From: Desulfocurvus vexinensis DSM 17965
GTDB taxonomy: Bacteria > Desulfobacterota > Desulfovibrionia > Desulfovibrionales > Desulfovibrionaceae
Reading direction: 5' to 3'
Length of the DNA stretch: 61,668 nt
NCBI RefSeq assembly: GCF_000519125.1
Contig: NZ_JAEX01000017.1
Coordinates: 1 to 61,668 of the forward strand
Notes under the pieces: model-generated
The model's database searches: none
Seen by the model: the letters and a program-made list of their open reading frames with translations, nothing else
Told to the model about the DNA's origin: nothing
Shown: positions 17,031 to 27,846 of the stretch, in pieces
How positions within the stretch are numbered: position 1 is the first letter of the stretch
Layout: every line of letters begins with the position of its first letter
Position numbers and translations under genes: made by a program

Positions 17031-17061
17031 TTTACATTGCTTCGCGACTCGTGTTTATACT
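17031..17061 (+). promoter_or_regulatory. Candidate promoter of the pqi operon
   Basis: TTTACA (17031-17036) is followed after 17 nt by TTTATA, or after 19 nt by TATACT (17056-17061). This A/T-rich patch stands out in GC-rich DNA about 75 nt upstream of the first pqiA start. Confidence 0.4.
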
Positions 17062-17134
17062 GGGCACGCGCCCGGGGCCCCGGGCAGGGCGCGCCCCCCG
17101 GCCCCCGGCGGGGGGAACCCGCCGGGGCGAGACC

Positions 17135-17737
17135 ATGCACGCCGCGACCATCGCCTGCCACGAGTGCGACCTGCTGCAACGCACCGTGCCCCTGCCCCGG
17201 GGCGGGGTGGCGCGCTGCGCGCGTTGCGGGGCCGTGCTCTACCGCCAGGGCGACACCGGGCTGGACCAGGTCCTGGCCCTGACCCTGGCCGGGCTGATCC
17301 TCTTCGTGCTGGCCAACGCCTTCCCGCTGCTGACCATGCGCATCGACACCAACGTGCAGCCCGCCACCCTGCTCTCCGGCGCGCTGCGCCTGGCGGACCA
17401 GGGCATGGCCGGGCTGGCCGCGCTGGTGGTGCTGACCAGCGCGGCGGCGCCGCTGCTCAAGCTGCTGCTGCTGGGCTATCTGCTGGTGCCCCTGCGCCTG
17501 GGGTGGCGCGCGCCCTTTGCGGCCCGGGCCTTCCGCGTGGTGCTGGCCCTGCAACCCTGGGCCATGATGGAAGTCTTCCTGCTGGGCCTGCTGGTGGCCA
17601 TGGTCAAGCTCTCGTCCATGGCCGAGATCATCGTCGGCACGGCGCTGTATGCCTTCGGGTTCCTGGTGCTGGTGCTGGCGGGCATCACCGCCAGCCTGGA
17701 CCCGCGCGCGGTCTGGGACCGGCTGGGGGTCCGCTGA
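17135..17737 (+). CDS. pqiA: PqiA-like protein, first half-unit
   Basis: The 200-residue inner-membrane protein starts with a zinc-ribbon (CHECDLL...CARCGAVL) and has four predicted helices, with NAFPLLTMRI typical of PqiA. E. coli PqiA has two such units in one chain of about 417 residues; here they are two adjacent genes. The ATG at 17135 puts the start directly before the zinc ribbon. It overlaps the next gene by 1 nt (TGATG). The Pqi system links inner and outer membranes and moves lipids. Confidence 0.88.
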   Translation: MHAATIACHECDLLQRTVPLPRGGVARCARCGAVLYRQGDTGLDQVLALTLAGLILFVLANAFPLLTMRIDTNVQPATLLSGALRLADQGMAGLAALVVLTSAAAPLLKLLLLGYLLVPLRLGWRAPFAARAFRVVLALQPWAMMEVFLLGLLVAMVKLSSMAEIIVGTALYAFGFLVLVLAGITASLDPRAVWDRLGVR

Positions 17738-18381
17738 TGGACGCCGCGCTGACCGCCGCCCGCGCCGGGCTCGTGAGCTGCCACAGCTGCCACCTGCTGG
17801 TGCGCCCGCCCGCCGGGGGGGCCGAGGCCATGGAGCACGCGGCCTGCCCGCGCTGCGGCGCCGCCCTGCACAGCCGCAAGCCCGACAGCCTGGGGCGCAC
17901 CTGGGCCTATCTGATCACGGCCATGATCTTCTACGTCCCGGCCATGGCCCTGCCGATCATGACCACGACCACGACCTTCGGCGGGGCGCGCAAGGACACC
18001 GTGCTCTCCGGGGTCTACTACCTGCTGACCACGGGCATGTGGCCCCTGGCGGCCATCGTCTTCTTCGCCAGCGTGGTGGTGCCGGTGCTCAAGATCGTGA
18101 TCCTGGTGCTGCTGCTGGTGACCTCGCGCCAGGGCGGCGACTGGCGCAGGCTCGACCGCGCGCGGCTGTACCGCCTCACCGAGGCCGTGGGCCGCTGGTC
18201 CATGGTCGATGTGTACGTGGTGACCATCCTGGTCGCCCTGGTGCGCCTGCAGGCCCTGGCCATCGTCGAGGCCGAGCAGGGCGCCGTGTTCTTCGCCGCC
18301 GTGGTGGTGCTGACCATGTTCGCGGCCAGAAGCTTCGACCCCCGCCTGATATGGGACCAAAGGAGCGACGCCACACCATGA
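17737..18381 (+). CDS. pqiA: PqiA-like protein, second half-unit
   Basis: The 214-residue protein repeats the pattern of its neighbour: zinc ribbon CHSCHLL...CPRCGAAL followed by four membrane helices, with ALPIMTTTTTFGG matching the PqiA signature. Together with the preceding gene it corresponds to one full-length PqiA. Its stop overlaps the pqiB start (ATGA). Confidence 0.88.
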   Translation: MDAALTAARAGLVSCHSCHLLVRPPAGGAEAMEHAACPRCGAALHSRKPDSLGRTWAYLITAMIFYVPAMALPIMTTTTTFGGARKDTVLSGVYYLLTTGMWPLAAIVFFASVVVPVLKIVILVLLLVTSRQGGDWRRLDRARLYRLTEAVGRWSMVDVYVVTILVALVRLQALAIVEAEQGAVFFAAVVVLTMFAARSFDPRLIWDQRSDATP

Positions 18382-20015
18382 CCGAACCGTCCACCGACCC
18401 CCGCCCCGACGGCGACGCCCCCGGGCCCGGCCCGGATTTCACGGCCCTGCCCCTGGCGCGCGTGCGCCGCAGGCGGATGCTGTCCATCGTCTGGCTCATC
18501 CCCCTGGTGGCGGCGGTGGCCGCGGCCTGGATGGCCTTCGACGCCCTGAAGTCCCAGGGAACGCTGATCACCATCACCATGGAAAACGCCGAGGGCGTCG
18601 TGCCGGGCAAGACCATGATCAAGTTCAAGGACGTCGAGGTCGGGCAGGTGGAGAACGTCCGCTTCGCCGACGACCTGGAGCACGTGGTGGTCACGGCGCG
18701 CATGGTGGACAATATGGAGCGCTACCTGCGCGAGGAAACGCAGTTCTGGATGGTGCGCGCGCGCATCACCCCCAGCGAGGTCTCGGGCCTGAACACGCTG
18801 TTCTCGGGCGCGTACATCGGCGTCTGGCCGTCCAAGAGGGGCAAGCTGACCACGGAGTTCACCGCCCTGCGCACCCCCCCGGTGATCACCGACGACGCCA
18901 ACGGCAGCCACTTCCTGCTGCGCGCCCAGAGCCTGGGCTCGCTGGACATCGGCTCGCCGGTCTATTTCCGCAAGATCAAGGTCGGCCAGGTGGTGGGCTA
19001 CGAGCTGAAGAAGAACGACCAGGTGGAGATCAAGGTCTTCGTGCAGGCCCCGCACCACGAGCGCGTGCGCCGCAACACCCGGTTCTGGAACGCCTCGGGC
19101 CTGGACCTGCGCGTGGACGCCCGGGGCGTGCGCATGCAGACCGAATCCCTGGTCTCCCTGCTGCTGGGGGGCGTGGCCTTCGACAGCCCCGGGGCCGACG
19201 AGGTGGCCGAGCCCGCCCCGCCGGGCGCGCTGTTCACCCTGCACCCCTCGCGCGAACGCGGCTTCGAGCGGGTCTTCGACTACCGCGAGCGCTACGTCCT
19301 GCATTTCGACGAATCCGTGCGCGGGCTGGGCCTGGGCGCCCCCGTGGAATTCCGGGGCATGCTCATCGGCCACGTGGTGGACATGCGCCTGGAGATGGAC
19401 ACCAAGCGCCGGACGGCGCGCATCCCCGTGACCATCGAGATCGAGCCCGAGCGCTTCACCCTGCGCGACAGGAACGGCGCGCGCGACACCCTGGTACGCA
19501 CCCTGGTGGAGATGGGCATGCGCGCCCAGCTCAAGCCCGGCAACCTGCTCACCGGGCAGACCTACGTGGACCTGGACCTGTACCCCGGCATGCCCCCGGC
19601 CCGCATCAAGGACTCCGGGCCGCTGCCCGAGCTGCCCACGGCGCCCTCGCCCCTGGGCGGCCTGCTGGCCAGCGCCCAGCGCGTCATGGCCCGGCTGGAA
19701 GAGGTGCCCATGGGCGATATCTCCCAGGAGCTGCGCGCCACCATGGGTTCCATCCGCACCACTTTGGAGCAGATGCGCCAGCTCATGGGCACCGTGCGCG
19801 ACCTGGACATCCTGCCCGGCATCAGCCGGACCCTGGAGCAGGCCACCGGCACCCTGCGCGAGGCCGAGGCCGCCATGGCCCCCGACGCGGCCCTGCGCAC
19901 GGACCTGCGCAAGCTCCTGCGCGAGCTGGGCGACGCGGCCCGCTCCCTGCGCGTGCTCTCCGAAACCCTCGAACGCCAGCCCGACGTGCTGCTCTACGGC
20001 AAGGAGGCCCCGTGA
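18378..20015 (+). CDS. pqiB: PqiB, MCE-domain envelope-spanning protein
   Basis: The 545-residue protein has a single N-terminal membrane helix (SIVWLIPLVAAVAAAWMAF) and three MCE/MlaD domains in the periplasm (roughly 55-150, 165-275 and 300-400), then a coiled C-terminal region. E. coli PqiB has 546 residues and forms a hexameric needle that connects the membranes for lipid transport. It overlaps its neighbours by 4 nt and 1 nt, so the four pqi genes are tightly coupled. Confidence 0.93.
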   Translation: MTEPSTDPRPDGDAPGPGPDFTALPLARVRRRRMLSIVWLIPLVAAVAAAWMAFDALKSQGTLITITMENAEGVVPGKTMIKFKDVEVGQVENVRFADDLEHVVVTARMVDNMERYLREETQFWMVRARITPSEVSGLNTLFSGAYIGVWPSKRGKLTTEFTALRTPPVITDDANGSHFLLRAQSLGSLDIGSPVYFRKIKVGQVVGYELKKNDQVEIKVFVQAPHHERVRRNTRFWNASGLDLRVDARGVRMQTESLVSLLLGGVAFDSPGADEVAEPAPPGALFTLHPSRERGFERVFDYRERYVLHFDESVRGLGLGAPVEFRGMLIGHVVDMRLEMDTKRRTARIPVTIEIEPERFTLRDRNGARDTLVRTLVEMGMRAQLKPGNLLTGQTYVDLDLYPGMPPARIKDSGPLPELPTAPSPLGGLLASAQRVMARLEEVPMGDISQELRATMGSIRTTLEQMRQLMGTVRDLDILPGISRTLEQATGTLREAEAAMAPDAALRTDLRKLLRELGDAARSLRVLSETLERQPDVLLYGKEAP

Positions 20016-20632
20016 TGCGCTCCCGCAACGCCCTGCCCACGGCCCTGGCCCTGCTGCTGGCCCTGGGCGCCCTGGCCGCCCTGCCCGGCTGCCGGAGCGC
20101 CGTGCCGCCCACGGCCTTCTACACCCTGGCGCCCACGGCCCCGGGGGCCCTGGAGCTCGGGCCGGGCCCGTCCGTGGGTGTCGGGCCGCTGGACATTCCC
20201 CGGGTCATCGACCGCCCGCAGCTGGTGATCCGCGAGTCGGACCAGAGCCTGCATCTGGAGGAATTCCACCGCTGGGCCGGGCCCATGGAAGACGCCGTGC
20301 TGGCGACCCTGACCCGCAACCTCGGGGTGCTGCTGGACTCCCAGCGCGTGGTCGCCCACCCCTGGGAGGGCTTCATCGACCCCGACTACCGCGTGCCGGT
20401 GACCCTGGTCCGGCTGGACGGCGCCCCCGGCGGCGAGGTGGTGCTGGAGGCGACCTGGGGCGTCATCCCGCGCGGGGCCGCGCGGGCCGAGGTCGTGCGC
20501 AGGACCGCCGTGCGAGAGCCCGTGCCCGGCGCGGACCACGCCGCCCTGGTGGCCGCCCACAGCCGCGCCCTGGGCACCCTGGCCCACGAAATCGCCACCG
20601 CCGTGCTGGCCCTGCGGACCCAGGGCCGCTGA
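20015..20632 (+). CDS. pqiC: PqiC outer-membrane lipoprotein
   Basis: The 205-residue lipoprotein has a signal peptide with a lipobox ending LPGC and the ABC-type auxiliary/DUF330 fold (TAFYTLAP..., VGPLDIPRVIDRPQLVIR). PqiC anchors the PqiB needle at the outer membrane. The ATG at 20015 is preferred to a GTG at 20012 because AGGAGG lies 7 nt before it. It is the last gene of the operon; no clear terminator follows, only repetitive DNA. Confidence 0.9.
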   Translation: MRSRNALPTALALLLALGALAALPGCRSAVPPTAFYTLAPTAPGALELGPGPSVGVGPLDIPRVIDRPQLVIRESDQSLHLEEFHRWAGPMEDAVLATLTRNLGVLLDSQRVVAHPWEGFIDPDYRVPVTLVRLDGAPGGEVVLEATWGVIPRGAARAEVVRRTAVREPVPGADHAALVAAHSRALGTLAHEIATAVLALRTQGR

Positions 20633-20640
20633 CCCCGCGC

Positions 20641-20970
20641 CCGAAGGCGCCCGGGCGTCGGGCCCTGCGCCAGGGCATCCTGGCCTCGCGCCCGGCGCAT
20701 CCCGGCCCTGCGCCAGGGCGTTTTTGCCTGCGCCGACGCGTCCTGATCCTGGACGGCGCGTCCCGGCCCAGGGCCCTGGGCGACCCGGCCTGCACCGCCG
20801 CAGCGCGGCGCCCTCGACCTGCGCCGCCCGCTCCAGCGCCTCGCCCAAGCCCCAGGGTCGCCCGCCTGCACCCTGGCCGTTCTGACCTGGGCCAGGGCGT
20901 CCCGAGCCCGCCGCCCCTGCGCCCGGGCGCCCTCCGGGCGGGTCCGGCCCGGGCGCCAGGGGGCCGCGTT
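20641..20970. repeat. Degenerate tandem repeat block, unit about 21 bp
   Basis: The 540-bp gap between pqiC and the first response regulator is filled up to about 20970 by variations on GCGCCAGGGCGTCC-YGGCCY. Units begin near 20647, 20667, 20688, 20710, 20730 and 20752 with lengths of 19-22 bp and decay further right, with a clearer copy again near 20890. Spacing and sequence vary too much for CRISPR, and no gene is convincing on either strand. From about 20985 the DNA becomes A/T-rich, leading into a sigma-54-type promoter. Confidence 0.6.
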
Positions 20971-21064
20971 GCGCGATGCCGGGGCCCTTGCGTGAAATTG
21001 CTCGGTTTTTCTTGATTTATCCATTGTAAACCAGCATATTAGAACTCCACTCCCGCAACGCTTC

Positions 21065-21080
21065 TGGAACATGGCTTGCT
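21065..21080 (+). promoter_or_regulatory. Sigma-54-type promoter before the response regulator/PEPS-like operon
   Basis: TGGAAC-ATGGC-TTGCT matches the -24/-12 consensus TGGCAC-N5-TTGCW with one mismatch and exact GG-N10-GC spacing. It lies about 92 nt upstream of the ATG at 21172, behind an A/T-rich stretch (20990-21055) suited to activator or IHF binding. Confidence 0.65.
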
Positions 21081-21171
21081 CCGTGGCCTTGCAGAAGACA
21101 CCTCCGGGCCATGGCCCGGCGCACGGGCCAGAACCGGACGCCGGGCCCGGCCCGCACCCGAGGAGGAGCCC

Positions 21172-21561
21172 ATGAGCGCCATACGACTGCTTCTGGTGGA
21201 CGACGAGACCGAGTTCCTGGACCTGATGCGCAAGCGCCTGTCGCGGCGCAACGTGGAACTGACCGTTGCCGCCACCGGAGATGAAGCCTTGGAGCTGGCC
21301 GCCAGCCAGCGTTTCGACGTTATCGTGCTCGACGTGCGCATGCCCGGCATGGACGGCATCGAGGTTCTGGAGCGGCTGCGCTCCGTGGACCACCGGGCCG
21401 AGGTCCTGCTGCTCACCGGCCACGCCAGCGTGGAGTCCGCGCGCAAGGGCCTGGAGCTGGGGGCCTTCGACTACCTGCTCAAGCCCGTGCCCATCAACGA
21501 ATTCCTGTTCCGCGTGCAGGACGCCTGCCACCGCAGCCGCCTGCGCGCAGGGCGGGAGTAG
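21172..21561 (+). CDS. Receiver-only response regulator 1
   Basis: The 129-residue CheY-like protein contains a receiver domain only: acidic pair Asp10/Asp11, phospho-acceptor Asp54 in VLDVRMPGMDG, Thr in LLTGHAS and Lys in YLLKP. It has no output domain, so it must act through protein contacts or in a phosphorelay. A strong AGGAGGAG site precedes the ATG. It is followed after 8 nt by the first PEP-synthase-like gene. It closely resembles the receiver at 26044-26445. Confidence 0.92.
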   Translation: MSAIRLLLVDDETEFLDLMRKRLSRRNVELTVAATGDEALELAASQRFDVIVLDVRMPGMDGIEVLERLRSVDHRAEVLLLTGHASVESARKGLELGAFDYLLKPVPINEFLFRVQDACHRSRLRAGRE

Positions 21562-21569
21562 GCAGGGCC

Positions 21570-24227
21570 ATGGGCGCGCTGCGCCGTCTGCTGCGCACCC
21601 TGGCCGGGCTCTTCGGCGACGCGCCGGACCCCGCACGCGAGGCGGCCCTGCTTCAGGCCCACCGCGAGCGCTGCCTGAACTTCCGCATGCTGCTGGCCGC
21701 CAACAACCGCGCCCTGGCCACCATGGGCGCCATGGAGGAGGCCCTGGCCGGGCCCCGGCCCTTCGGCATGGACTTCGTGCGCGCCAGCTGCACCTCTGCG
21801 AGCACCGATGTCCTGCGCATGGCCCAGGCCCTGTGCGCCCTGGCCCCCGGAAAATACGAGGCCCTGCTGGAGCGCCACGGCGACATCGCCGGGCGCCTGG
21901 AGGCCGCGCTGGCAGCGGCCCGCCCGCCCGCCACGGGCCCGCCGGTGCTGCCCGTGGGCGCCCTGCGCGCCGCCGACACCCCGCGCGCCGGGGCCAAGGC
22001 CGCCATGCTCGGGGAGCTGGGCACCCTCGCGGGGGTGCGCGTGCCCGGGGGCTTCGTGGTCACCGTGGCCGGGTTCGAGGCCTTCATGGCGCACCAGGGG
22101 CTGCGCGACGAGCTGGCGCGGCTGGCCCAGGCCCGGGCCGAGGACGGGCTGGACGGCCTGTACGCCCTGTCCGCCGCCCTGCAGCAGCGCATCGTCTCCG
22201 CCCCGCTGCCCCACGCCCTGCGCCAGGCCATGACCGAGGCCCTGGCCGGTCTGGCCCGCGCCCACGGGCCGGACCTGCGCCTGGCCGTGCGCTCCAGCGC
22301 CGTGGGCGAGGACGAGGCGGACACCTCCTTCGCCGGGCAGTACCGCTCGGAACTCAACGTGCACCCCGAGTCGCTGCACGACGTCTACCGCGACGTGGTC
22401 GCCTCGCTGTACGGGGCCACGGCCAGGGCCTACCGCCTGGGCCGCGGCCTGCGCGACGAGGACGTGCCCATGTGCGTGGCCGTGCTGCCCATGGTCCGCA
22501 GCCTGTGCGGCGGGGTGATCTACACCGCCAACCCCCTGGACGCGGGCGACCGGACGCTGACCGTCAGCGCCGTGCACGGCCTGCCCAAGGCCGTGGTGGA
22601 CGGCTCCGACGCCGCCGACACCTGGCTGCTGGCGCGCGGGCCCGGGGGCCCCGAGGTGCTGCGCGCCACCCACGGCGCCCAGCAGACGGCCTACGTGCCC
22701 GGCGCCGGGGAGGGCCTGGAACGCAGGGCCCTGGACGCGGACACGGCCGGCCGCCCGGCCCTGGAGCCCGAGGCCGTGCTGACCCTGGCGCGGCTGGCCC
22801 TGGCCGTGGAGGCGCATTTCGGCTGCCCGCAGGACATCGAATGGGCCCTGGAGCCCGACGGCGGGTTCACCCTGCTCCAGGCCCGGCCCCTGCGCCAGCA
22901 GGCCGTGGCGGCCCCGGAACCCCGGACCCCGGACCCCGGCGCGGACGACGCCCCGGCCGCCCCGGCCCTGTACGCAGGCGGAGTCACGGCCAGCTCCGGC
23001 GTGGGCGCCGGGCCGGTGTGCGTGGTGCGCAGGCCTGCGGACGCCCTGGGCTTTCCCGAAGGCGGGGTGCTCGTGACGCCCCTGGCCCTGCCGGAGTGGG
23101 CGCCGCTGCTCTCGCGGGCGGCGGGCCTGGTCTGCGAGCGGGGCGGGGTCACGGGCCATCTGGCCACCGTGGCCCGCGAGTTCAAGGTGCCCGCGCTGTT
23201 CGCCTGCCCCGGGGCGGTGCAGGCCCTGGCCGGGGCAGGCGAGGTCACCGTGGACGCCGACGCCCGGGCCGTACGCGCCGGGCGCCACGAACCGGCGGCG
23301 CGGGAGGCCGGGCCCCGCCAAAGCCCCATCCACGGCTCCCCCGTGCACCGGACCCTGGCCGAGGCCGCCGCGCTGGTGGTGCCCCTGCGGCTGCTGGACC
23401 CGGCAGGCGAGAACTTCCGCCCCGAGGGCTGCACCACTCTGCACGACATCACCCGCTTCTGCCACGAGAAGGCCGTGGCCGAAATGTTCGAGCCCGGCAA
23501 CGCCCCGCCCCTGCCCGAGAGCGCGGCCAGGCGCCTGGTCTGCAAGGTGCCCATGCAGTACTGGGTGGTGGACCTGGGCGGCGGGCTGGCCCGGCCCGGC
23601 CAGGGCCCCACCGTGGCCCTGGCCGACATCGCCTGCGAGCCCATGCTGGCCCTGTGGCGCGGCATGACCGCCCAGCCCTGGGCCGGGCCCCCGCCCGTGA
23701 ACGCCCGGGGCTTTTTCTCCGTGCTGGCCGAGGCCACGGCCAACCCGGACCTGGAGGCCGGGGCCCGCTCCCGCTTCAGCGAGCGCAACTATTTCATGAT
23801 TTCAAGGACGTTCTGCAACCTGCACTCGCGTTTCGGGTTCCACTTCAGCATCGTGGAGGCCGAAGCCGGGGACGACCCGGCGGCCAACTACGCGAGCCTG
23901 CGCTTCAACGGCGGCGCCGCCGACCGCCAGCGCCGCGAAATGCGCGCCCGCCTCATCGCCGGGCTGCTGGAAGAACGCGGCATGCGCGTGGATATCGCCG
24001 GCGATGCCCTGGCCGCGCGCGCGGAAAACCTCGCCGCGCCGGAAGTCCTTGGTTTGCTGGAAGTCCTGGGCTATCTTGTGGTACACACCCGGCAACTGGA
24101 CATGATCATGGCCGACCAGGCCGAGGCCGCGCGGCGGGCCCAGGCCATCCGCGACGGGCTGGCGGCCCTGCCGAGCGCGGCGCGCCAGACGCCGCAGGGC
24201 GGCCCATTGCGAGATTCTGCCGGTTAG
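21570..24227 (+). CDS. PEP-synthase-like protein with atypical C-terminal domain, copy 1
   Basis: The 885-residue protein has a helical N-terminal region (1-125), an ATP-grasp domain of the PEP synthase/PPDK type (about 130-445; LAVRSSAVGEDEADTSFAGQY and IEWAL...LLQARP), and a swivelling phospho-His domain (about 465-570) with His530 in GGVTGHLATVARE. The C-terminal PEP/pyruvate TIM barrel is missing. Instead there are about 260 residues I do not recognise (about 590-850), with motifs TLHDITRFCHE, VVDLGGGL, VNARGFFSVL and NYASLRFNGGAADRQRR, shared with the paralogue at 27991-30570. An ATP-to-His phosphoryl transfer to an unknown acceptor is inferred. It is co-transcribed with a receiver protein. 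Confidence 0.85.
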   Translation: MGALRRLLRTLAGLFGDAPDPAREAALLQAHRERCLNFRMLLAANNRALATMGAMEEALAGPRPFGMDFVRASCTSASTDVLRMAQALCALAPGKYEALLERHGDIAGRLEAALAAARPPATGPPVLPVGALRAADTPRAGAKAAMLGELGTLAGVRVPGGFVVTVAGFEAFMAHQGLRDELARLAQARAEDGLDGLYALSAALQQRIVSAPLPHALRQAMTEALAGLARAHGPDLRLAVRSSAVGEDEADTSFAGQYRSELNVHPESLHDVYRDVVASLYGATARAYRLGRGLRDEDVPMCVAVLPMVRSLCGGVIYTANPLDAGDRTLTVSAVHGLPKAVVDGSDAADTWLLARGPGGPEVLRATHGAQQTAYVPGAGEGLERRALDADTAGRPALEPEAVLTLARLALAVEAHFGCPQDIEWALEPDGGFTLLQARPLRQQAVAAPEPRTPDPGADDAPAAPALYAGGVTASSGVGAGPVCVVRRPADALGFPEGGVLVTPLALPEWAPLLSRAAGLVCERGGVTGHLATVAREFKVPALFACPGAVQALAGAGEVTVDADARAVRAGRHEPAAREAGPRQSPIHGSPVHRTLAEAAALVVPLRLLDPAGENFRPEGCTTLHDITRFCHEKAVAEMFEPGNAPPLPESAARRLVCKVPMQYWVVDLGGGLARPGQGPTVALADIACEPMLALWRGMTAQPWAGPPPVNARGFFSVLAEATANPDLEAGARSRFSERNYFMISRTFCNLHSRFGFHFSIVEAEAGDDPAANYASLRFNGGAADRQRREMRARLIAGLLEERGMRVDIAGDALAARAENLAAPEVLGLLEVLGYLVVHTRQLDMIMADQAEAARRAQAIRDGLAALPSAARQTPQGGPLRDSAG

Positions 24228-24274
24228 TTTTCCTTTTTTCCCGAACTGTTGGGCCTGTCACGCAAACATCCGCC

Positions 24275-24290
24275 TGGCCCGACTCTTGCT
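24275..24290 (+). promoter_or_regulatory. Sigma-54-type promoter before the first histidine kinase
   Basis: TGGCCC-GACTC-TTGCT fits the -24/-12 consensus with one mismatch and exact GG-N10-GC spacing. It lies about 47 nt upstream of the kinase ATG, so transcription would start around 24302. Confidence 0.55.
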
Positions 24291-24336
24291 CTGTTCCCAC
24301 GGGCGCACTGGCCCGAAGCACAGCGGTGGAGGCAGT

Positions 24337-26040
<1,704 letters not shown>

Positions 26041-26043
26041 GCC

Positions 26044-26445
26044 ATGGACCCCATCAAGGTGCTCGTCGTGGACGATGAACCCGACTTCATCCAACTCTTC
26101 GTCAAGCGATTCAGCAAGCGCAACCTGGACGTGGCCTCGGCCCCGAGCGGGCGCGAGGCCCTGGAACACCTGCGGGCCAACCGCGCGGACGTGGTGGTGC
26201 TCGACGTGAAGATGCCCGGCATGGATGGGCTGGAGGTGCTGCGCGAGATCAAGCGCCGCCACCCCATGATCGAGGTCATCATGCTCACCGGGCACGGCTC
26301 GGCGGAATCCGGGCTGCGCGGCATGAGCCTGGGCGCCTACGACTACGTGATGAAGCCGTTCCACATCGACGACCTGCTCGAACGCATCCGCAAGGCCTGG
26401 GACCACGCCCGGCGCCGCAGCCAGGACCGGGAGGAGGCATCGTGA
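26044..26445 (+). CDS. Receiver-only response regulator 2
   Basis: The 133-residue CheY-like protein has Asp10/Asp11, phospho-acceptor Asp54 in VLDVKMPGMDG, Thr in MLTGHGS and Lys in YVMKP. It has no output domain. The gene is sandwiched between two kinase genes, overlapping the second by 4 nt (GTGA). It is close in sequence to receiver 1, suggesting duplication. Confidence 0.92.
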   Translation: MDPIKVLVVDDEPDFIQLFVKRFSKRNLDVASAPSGREALEHLRANRADVVVLDVKMPGMDGLEVLREIKRRHPMIEVIMLTGHGSAESGLRGMSLGAYDYVMKPFHIDDLLERIRKAWDHARRRSQDREEAS

Positions 26446-27407
26446 GCCCCGCCGGGCGCGGGCTGCCCGGGGCCGCGTATCTGCTGGCCCAGTACGGGCT
26501 GCCCCTGGGCGTGCTGCTGGGCTGTCTGGCGGCGGCGCGGCTGCCCGGCCCGGCGGCCCTGGCCGTGGCCGCCGGGGCGGCGCTGCTGGCGGCTGTGGCC
26601 GTCCGCGCGCTGTGCGGGCGCATCCGCGCCTCCTCGGCGGAGCGCGGCTGCCTGAGCGAACAGCTCGTGCAGTCCCAGAAGCTGGCCGTGCTGGGCGAAC
26701 TGTCCTCGGGCATCGCCCACGAGATCAACACTCCCCTGGCGGTCATCGGCCAGGAGGCCGAACTGCTGCGCGCCGACCTTCAGGACCTGGAGCCCGGCCC
26801 CCTGCGCGACCGCCTGGCCCGGCGCCTGGGCTCCGTGGAAACCCAGGTGCGCCGCTGCGGCGACATCACCCACGGCATGCTGCAACTGGTGCGCAAGTCC
26901 GCCCCGGTGTGCCAGCCCGCCGCCCTGGCGGACCTGTGCGAGGACATGGCCCTGCTGGCCGAGCGCGAAGCGCGGCGGCGCGCGGTGCGCATCGTGCGCC
27001 ACTATGCGCCCGGGATGCCCGAAATGCTCACCGACCCCCCGCAGTTCAAGCAGGTGGTGCTCAACCTGCTGGTCAACGCCGTGCAGGCCGTGCCCAACGG
27101 AGGCCGGGTGGATCTGGCCGTGCGCCCCGGGCCCCCCGGCTGGGCCGAGGTGGAGGTGCGCGACGACGGCCCCGGCATCCCCGAGCAGAACCTCTCGCGC
27201 ATCTTCAACCCCTTTTTCACCACCAAGCCCCCCGGGCAGGGTACGGGCCTTGGGCTGTCCGTGTGCCTGGGCATCGTGGACCGCCTCGGGGGCACCCTGG
27301 GCGCGGCCAACGCCCCCGGGGGCGGGGCGGTATTCACCGTGCGCCTGCCTGCGGCGCCCAATCCTTCGGGCCCCTGCCCGGGCAAACCATCCGAGGTGAC
27401 CCCATGA
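26442..27407 (+). CDS. Short membrane histidine kinase
   Basis: The 321-residue protein has two N-terminal membrane helices with almost no periplasmic loop (about 11-32 and 38-56), then HisKA with His93 (SGIAHEINTPL) and HATPase_c (NLLVNAVQAV, DDGPGIP, FFTTKPPGQGTGLGLS). With no sensor domain it may sense membrane state or work with the neighbouring Cache kinase. The GTG start overlaps the previous stop and its own stop overlaps the next ATG, so the kinase/receiver genes form one coupled unit. Confidence 0.9.
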   Translation: MSPAGRGLPGAAYLLAQYGLPLGVLLGCLAAARLPGPAALAVAAGAALLAAVAVRALCGRIRASSAERGCLSEQLVQSQKLAVLGELSSGIAHEINTPLAVIGQEAELLRADLQDLEPGPLRDRLARRLGSVETQVRRCGDITHGMLQLVRKSAPVCQPAALADLCEDMALLAEREARRRAVRIVRHYAPGMPEMLTDPPQFKQVVLNLLVNAVQAVPNGGRVDLAVRPGPPGWAEVEVRDDGPGIPEQNLSRIFNPFFTTKPPGQGTGLGLSVCLGIVDRLGGTLGAANAPGGGAVFTVRLPAAPNPSGPCPGKPSEVTP

Positions 27408-27799
27408 GCGACACCATCCGCGTGCTTGTCGTGGACGACGACGAATCCTTCCGCACCAACATGACCGAGCTGCTCAACAAGCAGGAGTCCATCCGCGCCT
27501 CGTGCGCCGAAAGCGGCGACGCGGCCCTGGAGGAACTGACCCGCGAGCCCTACGACGTGGTCCTGCTGGACATGCTCATGCCCGGACTAAGCGCCCACGG
27601 CACCGTGCGCGAGATGCGCAAGCGCAACCTGGGCCCGGCGGTGATCGTGGTCACCGGCCACGCCTCGGTGGACGACGCCGTGGAGATGATCAACCTCGGG
27701 GCCTACGACTATCTGCTCAAGCCCTGCACCATCAAGGAAATCGTCCAGAAGGTGACCTGGGCCCAGGAGTGGCGCAAGCTCCAGCCGCCCCAGCCCTAG
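27404..27799 (+). CDS. Receiver-only response regulator 3
   Basis: The 131-residue CheY-like protein has an acidic DDD at 11-13, phospho-acceptor Asp56 in VLLDMLMPG, Thr in VVTGHAS and Lys in YLLKP. It is more diverged from the other two receivers (GLSAHG replaces the usual GMDG). It is the last gene of the plus-strand run and has no output domain. Confidence 0.92.
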   Translation: MSDTIRVLVVDDDESFRTNMTELLNKQESIRASCAESGDAALEELTREPYDVVLLDMLMPGLSAHGTVREMRKRNLGPAVIVVTGHASVDDAVEMINLGAYDYLLKPCTIKEIVQKVTWAQEWRKLQPPQP

Positions 27800-27821
27800 T
27801 CGGCTGTCTGGAAAATCGAAA

Positions 27822-27846
27822 GGGGCTGGCTTTCCGGCACAGCCCC
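27822..27846 (-). terminator. Probable terminator between convergent genes
   Basis: A 7-bp stem (GGGGCTG/CAGCCCC, 11-nt loop) lies 23 nt after receiver 3. On the minus strand it is followed by TTTCGATTTTCC, giving a plausible terminator for the PEPS-like gene at 27991-30570. No T-run follows on the plus strand. Confidence 0.4.

Noticed and set aside
20641..20970. CRISPR array
   Set aside because: Units are 19-22 bp, contiguous and diverged, with no unique spacers and no cas genes nearby.
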